A DNA stretch of 64,000 nucleotides from Gordionus sp. m RMFG-2023 (taxonomy: Eukaryota; Nematomorpha; Gordioida; Chordodea; Parachordodidae): positions 29,737,366 to 29,801,365 of the forward strand of contig NC_088777.1 of NCBI RefSeq assembly GCF_954871325.1. Direction: 5' to 3'. The notes beneath the pieces were generated by a model. That model ran no database searches. It saw nothing but the letters and a program-made list of their open reading frames with translations, and had not been told where the DNA came from. The position numbers and the translations under genes were made by a program. Numbering within the stretch: position 1 is the stretch's first letter; each line of letters starts with the position of its first letter. Positions 61,401 through 64,000 of the stretch are shown one piece after another.

Positions 61401-64000
61401 ATAGTATTTATAATAATTTTAAATTACATTGCTTATGAGATAACCTTATAAATAAGTTTTTTAAGGTTATCTCATAGGCAATGAATAAAGGTATTCTTTT
61501 ATTATTATTACAATTTATATGTTAGGTGATGGGGGGGGGGGGGGTTAAGCTTTCATTGATAAAAAAATTCTAAGACAGACAACAATATTCAATATTTTAT
61601 TGGGTTACAAAACTAATACCAATACAAACCAAAATATAAAACTAATACCACTTAAGCCAATCTCAATAACCGATAAATTCATCTAAAAGTAAAGATATAT
61701 ACATGTTTAAAAGCAATGACAATATTATTTACAATTATACGTCAATACTATTTTTTAATTGTAATAATAATAAAAGTATAAAATAAAATTTACTGATGAT
61801 GTGGTGTCGTTTTTTTGATGTTTTCCTTGCTCGTAACTTGCCTTAAATAACTGGAAATAAGATGTGTAAATTGAAAGTATAAAATAAAATTTACTGATGA
61901 TGATGATGGTTGATGGTTTTGCTCGATGTGGTGTCTGTTAAAAAATATAATTATTTACTGATGATGATTGAAGGTTTTGCTCGATGTGGTGTCTGTTAAA
62001 AAAAATATCAATTATTGTAATTATTATATTATTATATGTTTTGTAATTGTTTTTTGTATTGAAATTCTTTTTTTGAAAATGGCGGTTCGATTTGGTTTAT
62101 GAATGCGTGTTTGATATGTTTAAGCTATGATGATTTTTATTGAATATATATTATAGATTTGAATTCCTTAGAGGAATATCTGCAAACATTTTTTTCATAC
62201 TAATATTCCTTCCTGCCTATTGCCTCAAAATACTTCTGAAATGCTTTCCATGATTTATAGGAGATTAAATCCATTTTGCTAATATGATCTAAATTGGCTT
62301 AAAATTGCTATGATAGATAGATAGATAAATTATAGATATATAGAAAGAACAATATATTTGACATCAATTAAGACAAAATATTTACATTTCAACTTAGAAA
62401 TATAATGCTATTTAAAATATAATATTATAGATGGCGCTAAATATCATGGAGATTAAAACTACAATTTAACATAACTTAAATACTTCCGAATTTGTTAATA
62501 TTAATTAAATATTATTAAGAATCACTCCCTATTTAAGTAGGACAAACGTCCAATAATTAATAAAGAAGTTGAATAATACATAATATATTAACAAAATTAT
62601 AATTGACTATTATCAGGTAAAATAATTGACTATTATCAGGTAAAATAATTGACTATTAACAGGTAAAATAATTGACTATATAATGTCACAGTTGTGACAA
62701 ACCTTTTATTATATAAGATAGATTAATCATATTTAAATTAAATATTATGTTAGAATTTATTTTATTACAAAAACAAACCGGAAAATATATATTTTACGCA
62801 ATGGATAATTGCAACATGGTCAATTTTAAAATTAGTTGATGATCTATTAAAGTTTCTAACTGATTTTAAACAAATAACCTGTAAAAAATAATCAACTAAT
62901 TTAATATCAGATTTTTTTATCACTCCTTGGAATGTCGTGAATTCAGTATATATATAAAGATTATCCCAATATAAAGTTATGATTCATAAAACAACAACAT
63001 TTAAGGGCCCCTGTAGAAAGACTTGTTAGTGATATAAATTCAATATTTTAGCAATAGAATCCTAAATTAGGTATGCGCATTACATAATTATCAGATCTGC
63101 GGAGGTACTTTTTAATAAAAAATTTTCAACTCGTTCGTTTAATTTTAAAAATTTTTCGGCCTGGCCCAGATTTTATATTTTCCGGCTCGGCCCAATTTTT
63201 CACCTCAACCCAGCTTGAATAATATTTTGCTAGATATATTATCTAAGGATTGAAAAACTGGAAAAATGATAAGTGAATGAATGTGATATATTGTTCTTTG
63301 ATACACAATTTATAAATATATTTTATTTATTTTTAATTTTTAAAGATAATAATGTTGATTTAAAATTCGACCCAATTCAGTTCGGGTATTTTAAAAAAAA
63401 TTAGGCCCAGCCTGACCTGTATATTTAAAAATAAAAAATATGGGCCGAGAGGTCTCTGATAATTATAATAAAAATATATCTTGCGTAAAATTATTTCTAT
63501 ACTTAGATACCTTGTAAAAAATTGTTTCTGTGCAGATATAATGTAAGAATTATCAAGATATATATTCTTTTTCAGCCGCTGTACCTATATCTAAATCCAT
63601 TTGGATAGTATTTTTAACAACTCTGATTCCTGGCGATCACCGAGGTGGATTACTATTAATTTTAAATATATTAATTGCAGTTTATAGCTCTGTTACATAT
63701 GTCCATTTAAATTTGGATAAAATAGTTCATCTTTCCCACTTATCACTGATATCTTCTTAAATATATGTGCTTGTAAGCTTAAAATTTTACATTAACCTAA
63801 CTTGTTCAAATTTTACCAGAATCGATTCGGATCAGTTAAAAATTCTATTTTTTTTAGCATATTCGCATTTATTATACTTTATAATTTAATTATCTATTTA
63901 TAAGGTTGATGTCAGCCCAAGAATTTGTTGTAGTCTTAAAGAAATATTTTAACTTTACCCTTGGTTCCCAATTATTGTACAGTTTCGAAAGACCTCAATA
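9573..64000 (+). CDS. MRG15: MRG15/MORF4L1-like (Eaf3 family) chromatin protein, eight exons, 3' end beyond window
   Basis: The family reads methylated histone H3 through an N-terminal chromo-barrel and joins NuA4/Tip60 acetyltransferase and Sin3/HDAC complexes through a C-terminal MRG domain; it acts in the nucleus. Exons: 9573-9594, 9637-9683, 9723-9790, 9831-9923, 9967-10402, 28708-28809, 38053-38141 and 63905-64000 (continuing). All splice phases match. Seen in the sequence: [14 protein letters not shown] and [16 protein letters not shown] (chromo-barrel, about residues 10-65), a basic linker (about 77-222), then [35 protein letters not shown] and [15 protein letters not shown] (MRG domain, from about residue 235). 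The ATG at 9573 gives a short N-terminus typical of the family. Oddities: introns 5-7 are 9-26 kb of transposons, most acceptors end in AAG, and the MRG domain is divergent. MSL3 is less likely because the chromo-barrel matches MRG15 almost word for word. The end of exon 5 is the least certain boundary. Confidence 0.9.
10594..13662. mobile_element. Long-inverted-repeat DNA element (GGGTCATTCC type), about 3.07 kb
   Basis: The left end GGGTCATTCCATATC and the right end (rc AGGTCATTATTCGGTCTACC) are imperfect inverted repeats. They share TTTTTTTAAAATTTGGTAA and TTTAGCCTCC...TTAGGGTT blocks for about 150 bp. Similar internal segments recur at 11930-12000 and 12355-12430 (CCTTAAATAGTTTTT...). No transposase was found; the only coding piece is an inserted LINE. 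I cannot name the superfamily and saw no clear target duplication. Confidence 0.6.
12480..13300 (-). pseudogene. 5'-truncated non-LTR retrotransposon (RTE/CR1-like) RT C-terminal part
   Basis: An open frame at 13279-12506 (257 residues) starts inside the polymerase at [12 protein letters not shown], the FADD catalytic box. It continues with [35 protein letters not shown] and a basic tail [14 protein letters not shown]. This order is typical of LINE polymerase C-terminal halves. The endonuclease and the first half of the RT are absent, as expected from 5' truncation on insertion. The frame is unbroken and GC-richer than its surroundings, so it is younger than its host element. The family name is a best guess. 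Confidence 0.82.
13663..14785. other. Unassigned intron DNA with a GC-richer patch
   Basis: No gene recognised. At 13800-13920 lies a GC-richer patch (GGTGCTACCGGCTCACGCCG, CCGCCT), and near 14105-14180 a patch with GAGCCGATTC and GGCGTAACCGAATCCG. They might be ends of an old MITE, but I found no matching terminal repeats. Confidence 0.4.
14785..15015 (+). pseudogene. hAT transposase C-terminal fragment
   Basis: Reads [19 protein letters not shown] then IVNGPSISE and IIACE across small frame breaks. It resembles the hAT dimerisation tail of the form RGFSTMNRIK...NRL..NLMMISIEGP. The evidence is the spacing of NNL-x-x-LM and xNGP. Nothing of the rest of the transposase is nearby. Confidence 0.45.
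15138..15510. mobile_element. GC-block hAT-type MITE, 373 bp, perfect 8-bp target duplication
   Basis: Inverted ends TAGAGATCTGCAAAGTTAGG and (rc) TAGTGATCTGTATCGGGCCT. The target duplication ATATAAAT is exact (15130-15137 and 15511-15518). Each end carries GGCCCGGCCCG-like blocks separated by T/A tracts; the centre is AT-rich. It is noncoding. The 8-bp duplication points to hAT transposase. Confidence 0.85.
16340..17180 (+). pseudogene. Decayed hAT transposase C-terminus in hAT C, interrupted by a MITE
   Basis: Remnants include [40 protein letters not shown] and [15 protein letters not shown]. Next comes [20 protein letters not shown], equivalent to the hAT SERSFS-x-LRRIK-x-x-LRST segment. 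The frame then enters GC-block repeat DNA and resumes after it near 17100 with [11 protein letters not shown], equivalent to ERLNGLALLNI. Multiple breaks; only the last third of a transposase is present. The piece at 16102-16284 is not recognisable. Confidence 0.6.
16835..17100. mobile_element. GC-block MITE (second subfamily) inside hAT C
   Basis: Contains CGGGCCCGGGT, CAGGCCCGGCCTGA, CTCGGCCCGGAT, CAGGCCCAGCCCGGGT and GGGGGCCGGGCTTGCA separated by A/T tracts. The centre (TTTTATTTATTTTTGATTTT and onward) matches the copy at 63.08-63.46 kb. It separates two parts of the hAT C tail, so it is the third level of nesting. Exact ends are unclear. Confidence 0.65.
21600..23290 (+). pseudogene. Decayed pogo-type DDE_1 transposase, copy A
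   Basis: In order on the plus strand: a Psq-type helix-turn-helix ([20 protein letters not shown]), [15 protein letters not shown], a repeat-filled gap that may be an intron (about 21.8-22.15 kb), the CENP-B-like segment ([29 protein letters not shown]), [18 protein letters not shown], then [36 protein letters not shown] and [20 protein letters not shown] of the DDE core. The C-terminal [16 protein letters not shown] and [15 protein letters not shown] follow at 22.95-23.06 kb. Order and motifs match pogo/jerky transposases of animals. Several stops and frame changes; inactive. Confidence 0.75.
21790..22090. repeat. Internal tandem repeat in pogo copy A
   Basis: Three to four diverged units of about 60-110 bp built on TTCAATTGAGCATTACTAAT, AAAGTTACC and AATTATGAAATACAATATAT. 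The same array occurs inverted in copy B at about 25.10-25.44 kb, so it predates the split of the copies. It lies between the helix-turn-helix and the DDE core and may be an expanded intron. Confidence 0.7.
25100..25440. repeat. Internal tandem repeat in pogo copy B
   Basis: Four units of about 70-110 bp on AATGCTCAATTGAAATATA, GTATTTCATAATTTTA and CAATATTAATTTGGTAACTT. It is the reverse complement of the array at 21.79-22.09 kb. Confidence 0.75.
25446..25985. mobile_element. piggyBac-like MITE, 540 bp, TTAA target, nested in pogo copy B
   Basis: TTAA lies on both sides (25442-25445 and 25986-25989). Terminal inverted repeats CCCTTCAATACTCTGGTG and rc CCCTTCAATACTCCGGTG differ at one base. 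The TTAA duplication and CCCTT start are the piggyBac hallmark. Subterminal GGGGT...GACCCCACTAGAG motifs are present. Noncoding. It interrupts the internal repeat region of pogo copy B. Confidence 0.88.
26990..28010. repeat. Intron DNA with degenerate CCCGCCCGCC-block repeat
   Basis: From about 27370 (TTAGAGATTTGCAATGGGC) to about 28010 (rc GGGATTGAAATGGGTTTAA) short GC blocks interrupt AT-rich DNA. At 27840-27950 a unit of about 46-50 bp (TTTGTTTAACCCGCCCGCCCAT) is tandemly repeated about 2.5 times. It may be a distant relative of the GC-block MITEs; ends and target duplication are uncertain. 28010-28700 holds nothing recognisable. Confidence 0.45.
28708..28809 (+). CDS. MRG15: MRG15 exon 6: start of MRG domain
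   Basis: The 34 codons include [20 protein letters not shown] and TSQQM. This aligns with the opening of vertebrate MRG domains ([21 protein letters not shown]): the IPE, KP and DDWD residues are kept while the rest has drifted. The acceptor is ATTAAAG at 28707 and the donor GTTTGC at 28810. An in-frame TGA lies just upstream of the acceptor, so the exon cannot extend leftward. It is phase 0 at both ends. It stands alone, 18.3 kb from exon 5 and 9.2 kb from exon 7. Confidence 0.9.
30344..30493 (-). repeat. 3' LTR of the Ty3-type element
   Basis: 150 bp, direct repeat of 34366-34535, with a 4-bp target duplication CTTA outside it. Confidence 0.9.
34366..34535 (-). repeat. 5' LTR of the Ty3-type element
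   Basis: 170 bp, including a block of about 20 bp (TCGTCGTACACAATTAATAA region) absent from the other LTR. The primer site adjoins at 34365. Confidence 0.9.
35269..35382. mobile_element. Tc1/mariner-type MITE, 114 bp
   Basis: TA flanks (35267-35268 and 35383-35384). Inverted ends CAGTGTTGTGCAGATTTAA and rc CAGTGCTGTGCAGATTTAA differ at one base over 19. No coding. Around it, 34930-35560 is otherwise unassigned. Confidence 0.88.
35561..35743 (-). pseudogene. Fragment of a non-LTR RT-type protein tail
   Basis: Reads [20 protein letters not shown] then [12 protein letters not shown]. It resembles the RPDG-x-TL-x-PW-x-x-G-x-x-L-x-WD-x-T motif that follows the polymerase in a group of animal RT proteins, whose RT core is seen at 45.79-46.33 kb. 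The two pieces lie on opposite sides of exon 7, so they are more likely separate insertions. It is 60 residues with nothing else recognisable nearby. Confidence 0.5.
35826..37890 (+). mobile_element. hAT transposon D (BED type), 2.07 kb, perfect 8-bp target duplication
   Basis: Ends CAGAGTTGTTAAAGTAGCG and rc CAGAGTTGTTAATCGCTAC. The target duplication TTGGCTAG is exact at 35818-35825 and 37891-37898. GTAGC/GCTAC motifs cluster inside both ends (35839-35910 and 37818-37877), likely transposase binding sites. The intact termini and exact duplication suggest moderate age, but the coding body is shortened and broken. Confidence 0.9.
36079..37650 (+). pseudogene. BED-finger hAT transposase remnant in hAT D
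   Basis: ATG at 36079 begins [24 protein letters not shown]-type finger follows in another frame ([20 protein letters not shown] then HLK, near 36257-36318), possibly an intron (about 36319-36365), then [38 protein letters not shown] and [12 protein letters not shown]. After a second likely intron (about 36743-36790) come [14 protein letters not shown] and [15 protein letters not shown]. The tail near 37550-37620 ([12 protein letters not shown]) is the dimerisation end. Most of the RNase-H core between about 36.98 and 37.5 kb is missing. Confidence 0.75.
38053..38141 (+). CDS. MRG15: MRG15 exon 7: second part of MRG domain
   Basis: The 89 nt read [20 protein letters not shown] followed by KARSGWNEI and two bases of the next codon. 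This matches the family segment LFYLPAKKNVDSILEDYANY: the L-x-x-LP start, the hydrophobic helix and the EY pair are kept. The acceptor is AAAATACAG at 38052, the only CAG acceptor in the gene, and the donor is GTATAC at 38142. The exon sits between a hAT element that ends at 37890 and unrecognised intron DNA. Confidence 0.9.
38142..39276. other. Unassigned intron 7 DNA
   Basis: AT-rich, no coding or repeat family recognised. A G-rich patch (TATGGGGAGGGGAGCAC) lies at about 38524-38540. Confidence 0.5.
39277..41494 (+). repeat. Foldback left arm: ~7 tandem units of ~300 bp
   Basis: Two unit types alternate. One has the linker GACGTCACGATTTAAGCG...GTTGGCCGA (39277, 40310-40345); the other has CGCTAAAGAAATGTTTAGAGG...TTATGGCCAGAAAATTATGA. 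Each unit carries AGCACTAACGATGAAA and GACGTGCCAAAACAAAAAC. Confidence 0.85.
41495..43262. other. Spacer between foldback arms
   Basis: No coding recognised. A segment at about 42080-42290 (AACTTTCCATAATTATTGTA...AAGACGAACGTCAAATTTAT) is the inverse of 52395-52640, so it belongs to a dispersed repeat. A GC-block MITE sits at about 42336-42735. Confidence 0.6.
42336..42735. mobile_element. GC-block MITE, reverse orientation, inside foldback spacer
   Basis: The left end TAGTGATCTGCATCGGGCCT matches the right end of the 15138-15510 copy. The centre (ATATAATTGATAAATTTAGATATATTT and onward) is its reverse complement. The right end is decayed near GTGATCTTA. It carries five or more GGCCCGG-type blocks. 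Confidence 0.75.
43263..45776 (-). repeat. Foldback right arm: ~8 tandem units of ~300 bp, inverted
   Basis: Inverse of the left arm. The inner three units carry the TAGAGG-type linker; the outer five carry the TGACGTCA-type linker (near 44251, 44550, 44853, 45163 and 45476). The outer units are more alike than the inner ones. Confidence 0.85.
45785..46330 (-). pseudogene. Reverse-transcriptase core fragment (non-LTR type)
   Basis: Minus-strand pieces in more than one frame: [33 protein letters not shown] (the catalytic VD-x-KNAFNS box), [32 protein letters not shown] (the QQGDP region, altered) and [16 protein letters not shown] (the YLDDG catalytic box, here HLDDG). The order matches a group of animal RT proteins with LGFG...D-x-KNAFN...QQGDPLGP...LDDG. 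The reading ends where the foldback element begins at 45776. It is not the Ty3 element. Confidence 0.7.
46331..46905. other. Unassigned intron 7 DNA
   Basis: An open frame at 46394-46606 looks like low-complexity chance coding (rich in F, I, Y). Nothing else recognised. Confidence 0.4.
46914..47121. mobile_element. GC-block hAT-type MITE, 208 bp, 8-bp target duplication
   Basis: Ends TAGAGATCTAGTAGGCCTGG and rc TAGTGATCTGCATCGGGCCT. The target duplication is GTATACAG (46906-46913) versus GTATACAA (47122-47129). It is an internally shortened version of the 15138-15510 copy, with the same TTATCAATTTTATGTAAAAT centre. Confidence 0.85.
47424..51140 (-). mobile_element. hAT transposon E (ZMYM1-like), 3.7 kb, 8-bp target duplication
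   Basis: Ends CAGTGGCTTAGCCAGGATTT and rc CAGTGGCGTAGACAAGGGGG, the CAGTGGCGTAGCCAGG type common in animal hATs. The target duplication is ATCTAACT (47416-47423) versus ACCTAACT (51141-51148). Both ends have a CCCCC/GGGGG tract about 35-45 bp in. The transposase lies on the minus strand. A loose repeat of about 125 bp (CATTTGATGATTTT) occurs three times at 50510-50760, between the transposase start and the right end. Confidence 0.88.
48125..50040 (-). pseudogene. ZMYM1/TTF-finger hAT transposase, decayed
   Basis: N-terminus to C-terminus on the minus strand: [20 protein letters not shown] and [20 protein letters not shown] (TTF-type zinc finger, about 50.0-49.8 kb); [33 protein letters not shown] and [16 protein letters not shown] (DUF4371/catalytic core, about 49.6-49.3 kb); [20 protein letters not shown] then [12 protein letters not shown] (about 49.1 kb); [20 protein letters not shown] then [20 protein letters not shown] (dimerisation tail, about 48.3-48.2 kb). 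Domain order and spacing fit a full ZMYM1-like transposase of about 700 residues, but stops and frame changes break it at several points. The host-gene ZMYM1 alternative is unlikely given the flanking terminal repeats. Confidence 0.85.
51330..52205 (+). pseudogene. Tc1/mariner (IS630-like, DDE_3) transposase relic
   Basis: Plus-strand pieces: [20 protein letters not shown] (helix-turn-helix), [24 protein letters not shown] (first catalytic D region), HPSEKGQ, then at 51822-52040 [37 protein letters not shown] (second catalytic D) and [20 protein letters not shown] (YLPPYSPxLNPIE motif; the third catalytic E is replaced by V). Several stops and frame changes lie upstream. No terminal repeats were found. 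The motif series is diagnostic for DDE_3. Confidence 0.8.
52206..52835. repeat. Dispersed repeat shared with foldback spacer
   Basis: 52395-52640 is the reverse complement of about 42080-42290, including TAATTATGGAAAGTTATTTAA and CGATTCATAACTTTGACGTT. It is noncoding, with no termini defined. The rest of this stretch is AT-rich and unassigned. Confidence 0.55.
53367..55985. repeat. 134-bp minisatellite, about 19.5 units, with an 8-unit higher-order repeat
   Basis: The unit runs TTTACTGATGATGATGGTCG...TTGCTCGATGTGG...TTTCCTTGCTCGTAG...AACCTGAAATAAAGCGTG. Start points step by 134 bp (53495, 53629, 53763, 53897). Variant units recur at 1072-1073 bp: CTTTGACGGTTTTGCTCG near 53650, 54722 and 55797; the GATAGTGTG variant near 54353 and 55426; and the AATGATGATGTAAT variant near 54618 and 55690. 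Open frames across it are by-products of a period that is not a multiple of three and of few stops. Confidence 0.93.
55984..56840 (-). repeat. Two direct ~280-bp repeats with a Helitron N-terminal basic motif
   Basis: Copies start at about 55984 and 56548 (GAATGGTTTTTCAGAAAAAA / GAAATGGTTTTTCAGAAAAA). Both contain the minus-strand peptide [13 protein letters not shown] or its decayed form. This matches [18 protein letters not shown] in Helitron 1 (about 61.0 kb), so they are remnants of the Helitron N-terminal exon. Confidence 0.7.
57587..57660 (-). tRNA. tRNA-like sequence (pseudo-tRNA or SINE head) inside Helitron 2
   Basis: The minus strand shows A box TGGCCCAATCGG (rc 57643-57654) and B box GGTTCGAATCC (rc 57593-57603) at tRNA-like spacing, ending CCCGGCAAA. 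A run of nine T (rc 57577-57585), a Pol III stop, follows. The anticodon and T stems do not pair well, so I assign no anticodon. It lies about 100 bp inside the 5' end of Helitron 2. Confidence 0.5.
58280..58800. repeat. Minisatellite near 3' end of Helitron 1, about four units of ~135-140 bp
   Basis: Units carry TTTACTGATGATGATGATGG, TATCGTGTCTATGATG, GATGTAGTGTCGTTTT and AACTTGCC(A/G)TAAATAACTGG. They are related to, but distinct from, the 134-bp unit of Helitron 2. One unit contains a duplication of about 48 bp (58513-58600). Confidence 0.85.
58816..61016 (-). pseudogene. Helitron Pif1-like helicase, Rep-less, with basic N-terminal exon
   Basis: Read leftward from 61016: basic motif [20 protein letters not shown]; a likely intron acceptor TTTTTTTTAG near 60812; [20 protein letters not shown] and KSGERFFLR; a stop near 60672; then a frame at 60631-59810 with Walker [36 protein letters not shown] and Walker [12 protein letters not shown] 1-nt frame change near 59823 leads into [20 protein letters not shown], and a TAG lies near 59735. 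The rest runs to 58816 with [38 protein letters not shown] and [16 protein letters not shown] (helicase V/VI motifs). The HUH Rep domain expected upstream is absent; the N-terminal exon sits almost directly beside the helicase linker. A host PIF1 gene is less likely given the Helitron ends. Confidence 0.88.
61231..61262 (+). mobile_element. Inverted Helitron 3'-terminus-like sequence within Helitron 1
   Basis: Plus strand CGTCA-TTCT-TGACG hairpin (61236-61249), 9 nt, then CTAA at 61259-61262. It is the same terminus type as at 57761, in the opposite orientation. No matching 5' start was found. It is probably a nested, truncated Helitron. It lies between two copies of GTTCCATTGTTTGGTTTTGT (60768 and 61339). 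Confidence 0.55.
61427..61483. repeat. 23-bp-arm hairpin in Helitron 1
   Basis: Arms CATTGCTTATGAGATAACCT... (61427-61449) and its inverse (61461-61483) differ at about two bases, with an 11-nt loop. Function unknown. Confidence 0.7.
61780..62010. repeat. Partial minisatellite units near 5' part of Helitron 1
   Basis: Two to three incomplete units related to the 134-bp and 58.3-kb repeats (TTTACTGATGATGATGATGG, GGTTTTGCTCGATGTGGTGT), followed by a shorter repeat of about 50 bp ending GATGTGGTGTCTGTTAAAAA. Confidence 0.75.
62598..62690. repeat. 23-bp tandem repeat beside the 5' end of Helitron 1
   Basis: About four copies of TTGACTATTATCAGGTAAAA (plus AAT) lie at 62602-62680, within 100 bp of the element's 5' end. 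The last copies read TTAACAGG and TATAATG. Confidence 0.8.
62723..63904. repeat. End of intron 7 with a diverged GC-block MITE at about 63085-63460
   Basis: The MITE-like block begins near CAGATCTGCGGAGG (63093) and ends near GGGCCGAGAGGTCTCTGATA (63440-63459). It has GGCC/GGCCC blocks and a centre matching 16835-17100. No target duplication was found. The remaining stretches up to exon 8 are AT-rich with nothing recognised. Confidence 0.55.
63905..64000 (+). CDS. MRG15: MRG15 exon 8 (cut by window edge): third part of MRG domain
   Basis: The leading G completes the AGG codon begun in exon 7. The exon then reads [16 protein letters not shown] and [15 protein letters not shown] before the window ends. 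The family equivalent is [23 protein letters not shown]; the LG-x-QLLY-x-FERPQ stretch is the most conserved part of the MRG domain. The acceptor is TTATAAG at 63904. A downstream AAG acceptor choice would put a stop in frame, so this start is favoured. About a third of the MRG domain and the stop codon should lie to the right of the window. Confidence 0.9.

Larger units (their letters stand above)
57761..62722 (-). mobile_element. Helitron 1, about 4.96 kb, with helicase remnant
   Basis: The 5' end on the minus strand is TCTATCTTATATAATAAAAGG at 62722, preceded by host A (A|TC insertion). The 3' end has a perfect hairpin CCCGTCA-TTCT-TGACGGG (57772-57789), 11 nt, then CTAG at 57764-57761. 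These are the Helitron rules: 5' TC, 3' hairpin, CTRR, no target duplication. It carries a Pif1-like helicase on the minus strand and four units of a minisatellite related to that of Helitron 2 near its 3' end. The Rep endonuclease domain is missing. Confidence 0.87.
38142..63904 (+). other. MRG15 intron 7, about 25.8 kb, transposon-filled
   Basis: Donor GTATAC and acceptor TTATAAG join exons 7 and 8, completing an AGG codon. The intron holds a foldback element, an RT fragment, GC-block MITEs, a ZMYM1-like hAT, a Tc1/mariner relic and two tandem Helitrons. A further small exon cannot be excluded, but the reading frame and domain order are continuous without one. Confidence 0.85.

Overview
ORGANISM. 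The window is eukaryotic nuclear DNA, very AT-rich by eye (roughly three quarters A+T) and packed with decayed transposons. The only host gene I can support is animal-type: its chromo-barrel reads HYSGWNKNWDEWV, the metazoan MRG15 signature. Its divergent MRG domain, 39-43 bp small introns and AT richness suggest a fast-evolving invertebrate, perhaps parasitic. That placement is inference; I cannot name a species.

MAIN RESULT. Nearly the whole window is one plus-strand gene, an MRG15/MORF4L1 (Eaf3-family) chromatin protein. It starts at 9573 and runs off the right edge at 64000. Eight exons join in one frame. Exons 1-5 (9573-10402) are separated by introns of 39-43 bp. Exons 6 (28708-28809), 7 (38053-38141) and 8 (63905-64000, continuing) are separated by introns of about 18.3, 9.2 and 25.8 kb filled with mobile DNA. 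The exons are too short to stand out as open reading frames and were recognised from their peptides and matching splice phases.

LAYOUT. 1-9.5 kb, upstream of the gene: a short gag-only LTR element (280-3052), a 13-unit satellite with alternating unit lengths (4.19-6.11 kb) and a hAT element with a perfect 8-bp target duplication (6269-9321). Intron 5 (10.4-28.7 kb): a long-inverted-repeat element carrying a 5'-truncated LINE; a minus-strand hAT split by a second hAT, itself split by a GC-block MITE; and two pogo-type transposons facing each other, one holding a piggyBac-like MITE. Intron 6 (28.8-38.05 kb): a long-armed palindromic element interrupted by a young Ty3-type retrotransposon, a mariner MITE and a BED-finger hAT with a perfect target duplication. 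Intron 7 (38.1-63.9 kb): a 6.5-kb foldback element whose arms are tandem arrays of about 300-bp units, a reverse-transcriptase fragment, MITEs, a ZMYM1-type hAT, a Tc1/mariner-like relic, and two Helitrons joined head to tail with no base between them. One Helitron carries a 134-bp minisatellite with 8-unit higher-order structure.

HOW IT FITS. The transposons lie on both strands and are mostly dead. None interrupts a coding exon; all lie upstream or in introns 5-7, while introns 1-4 stay minimal. The picture is a conserved chromatin gene stretched over more than 54 kb by nested insertion, needing accurate splicing across introns full of inverted repeats. All coordinates come from reading the sequence; no alignment program or database was used.
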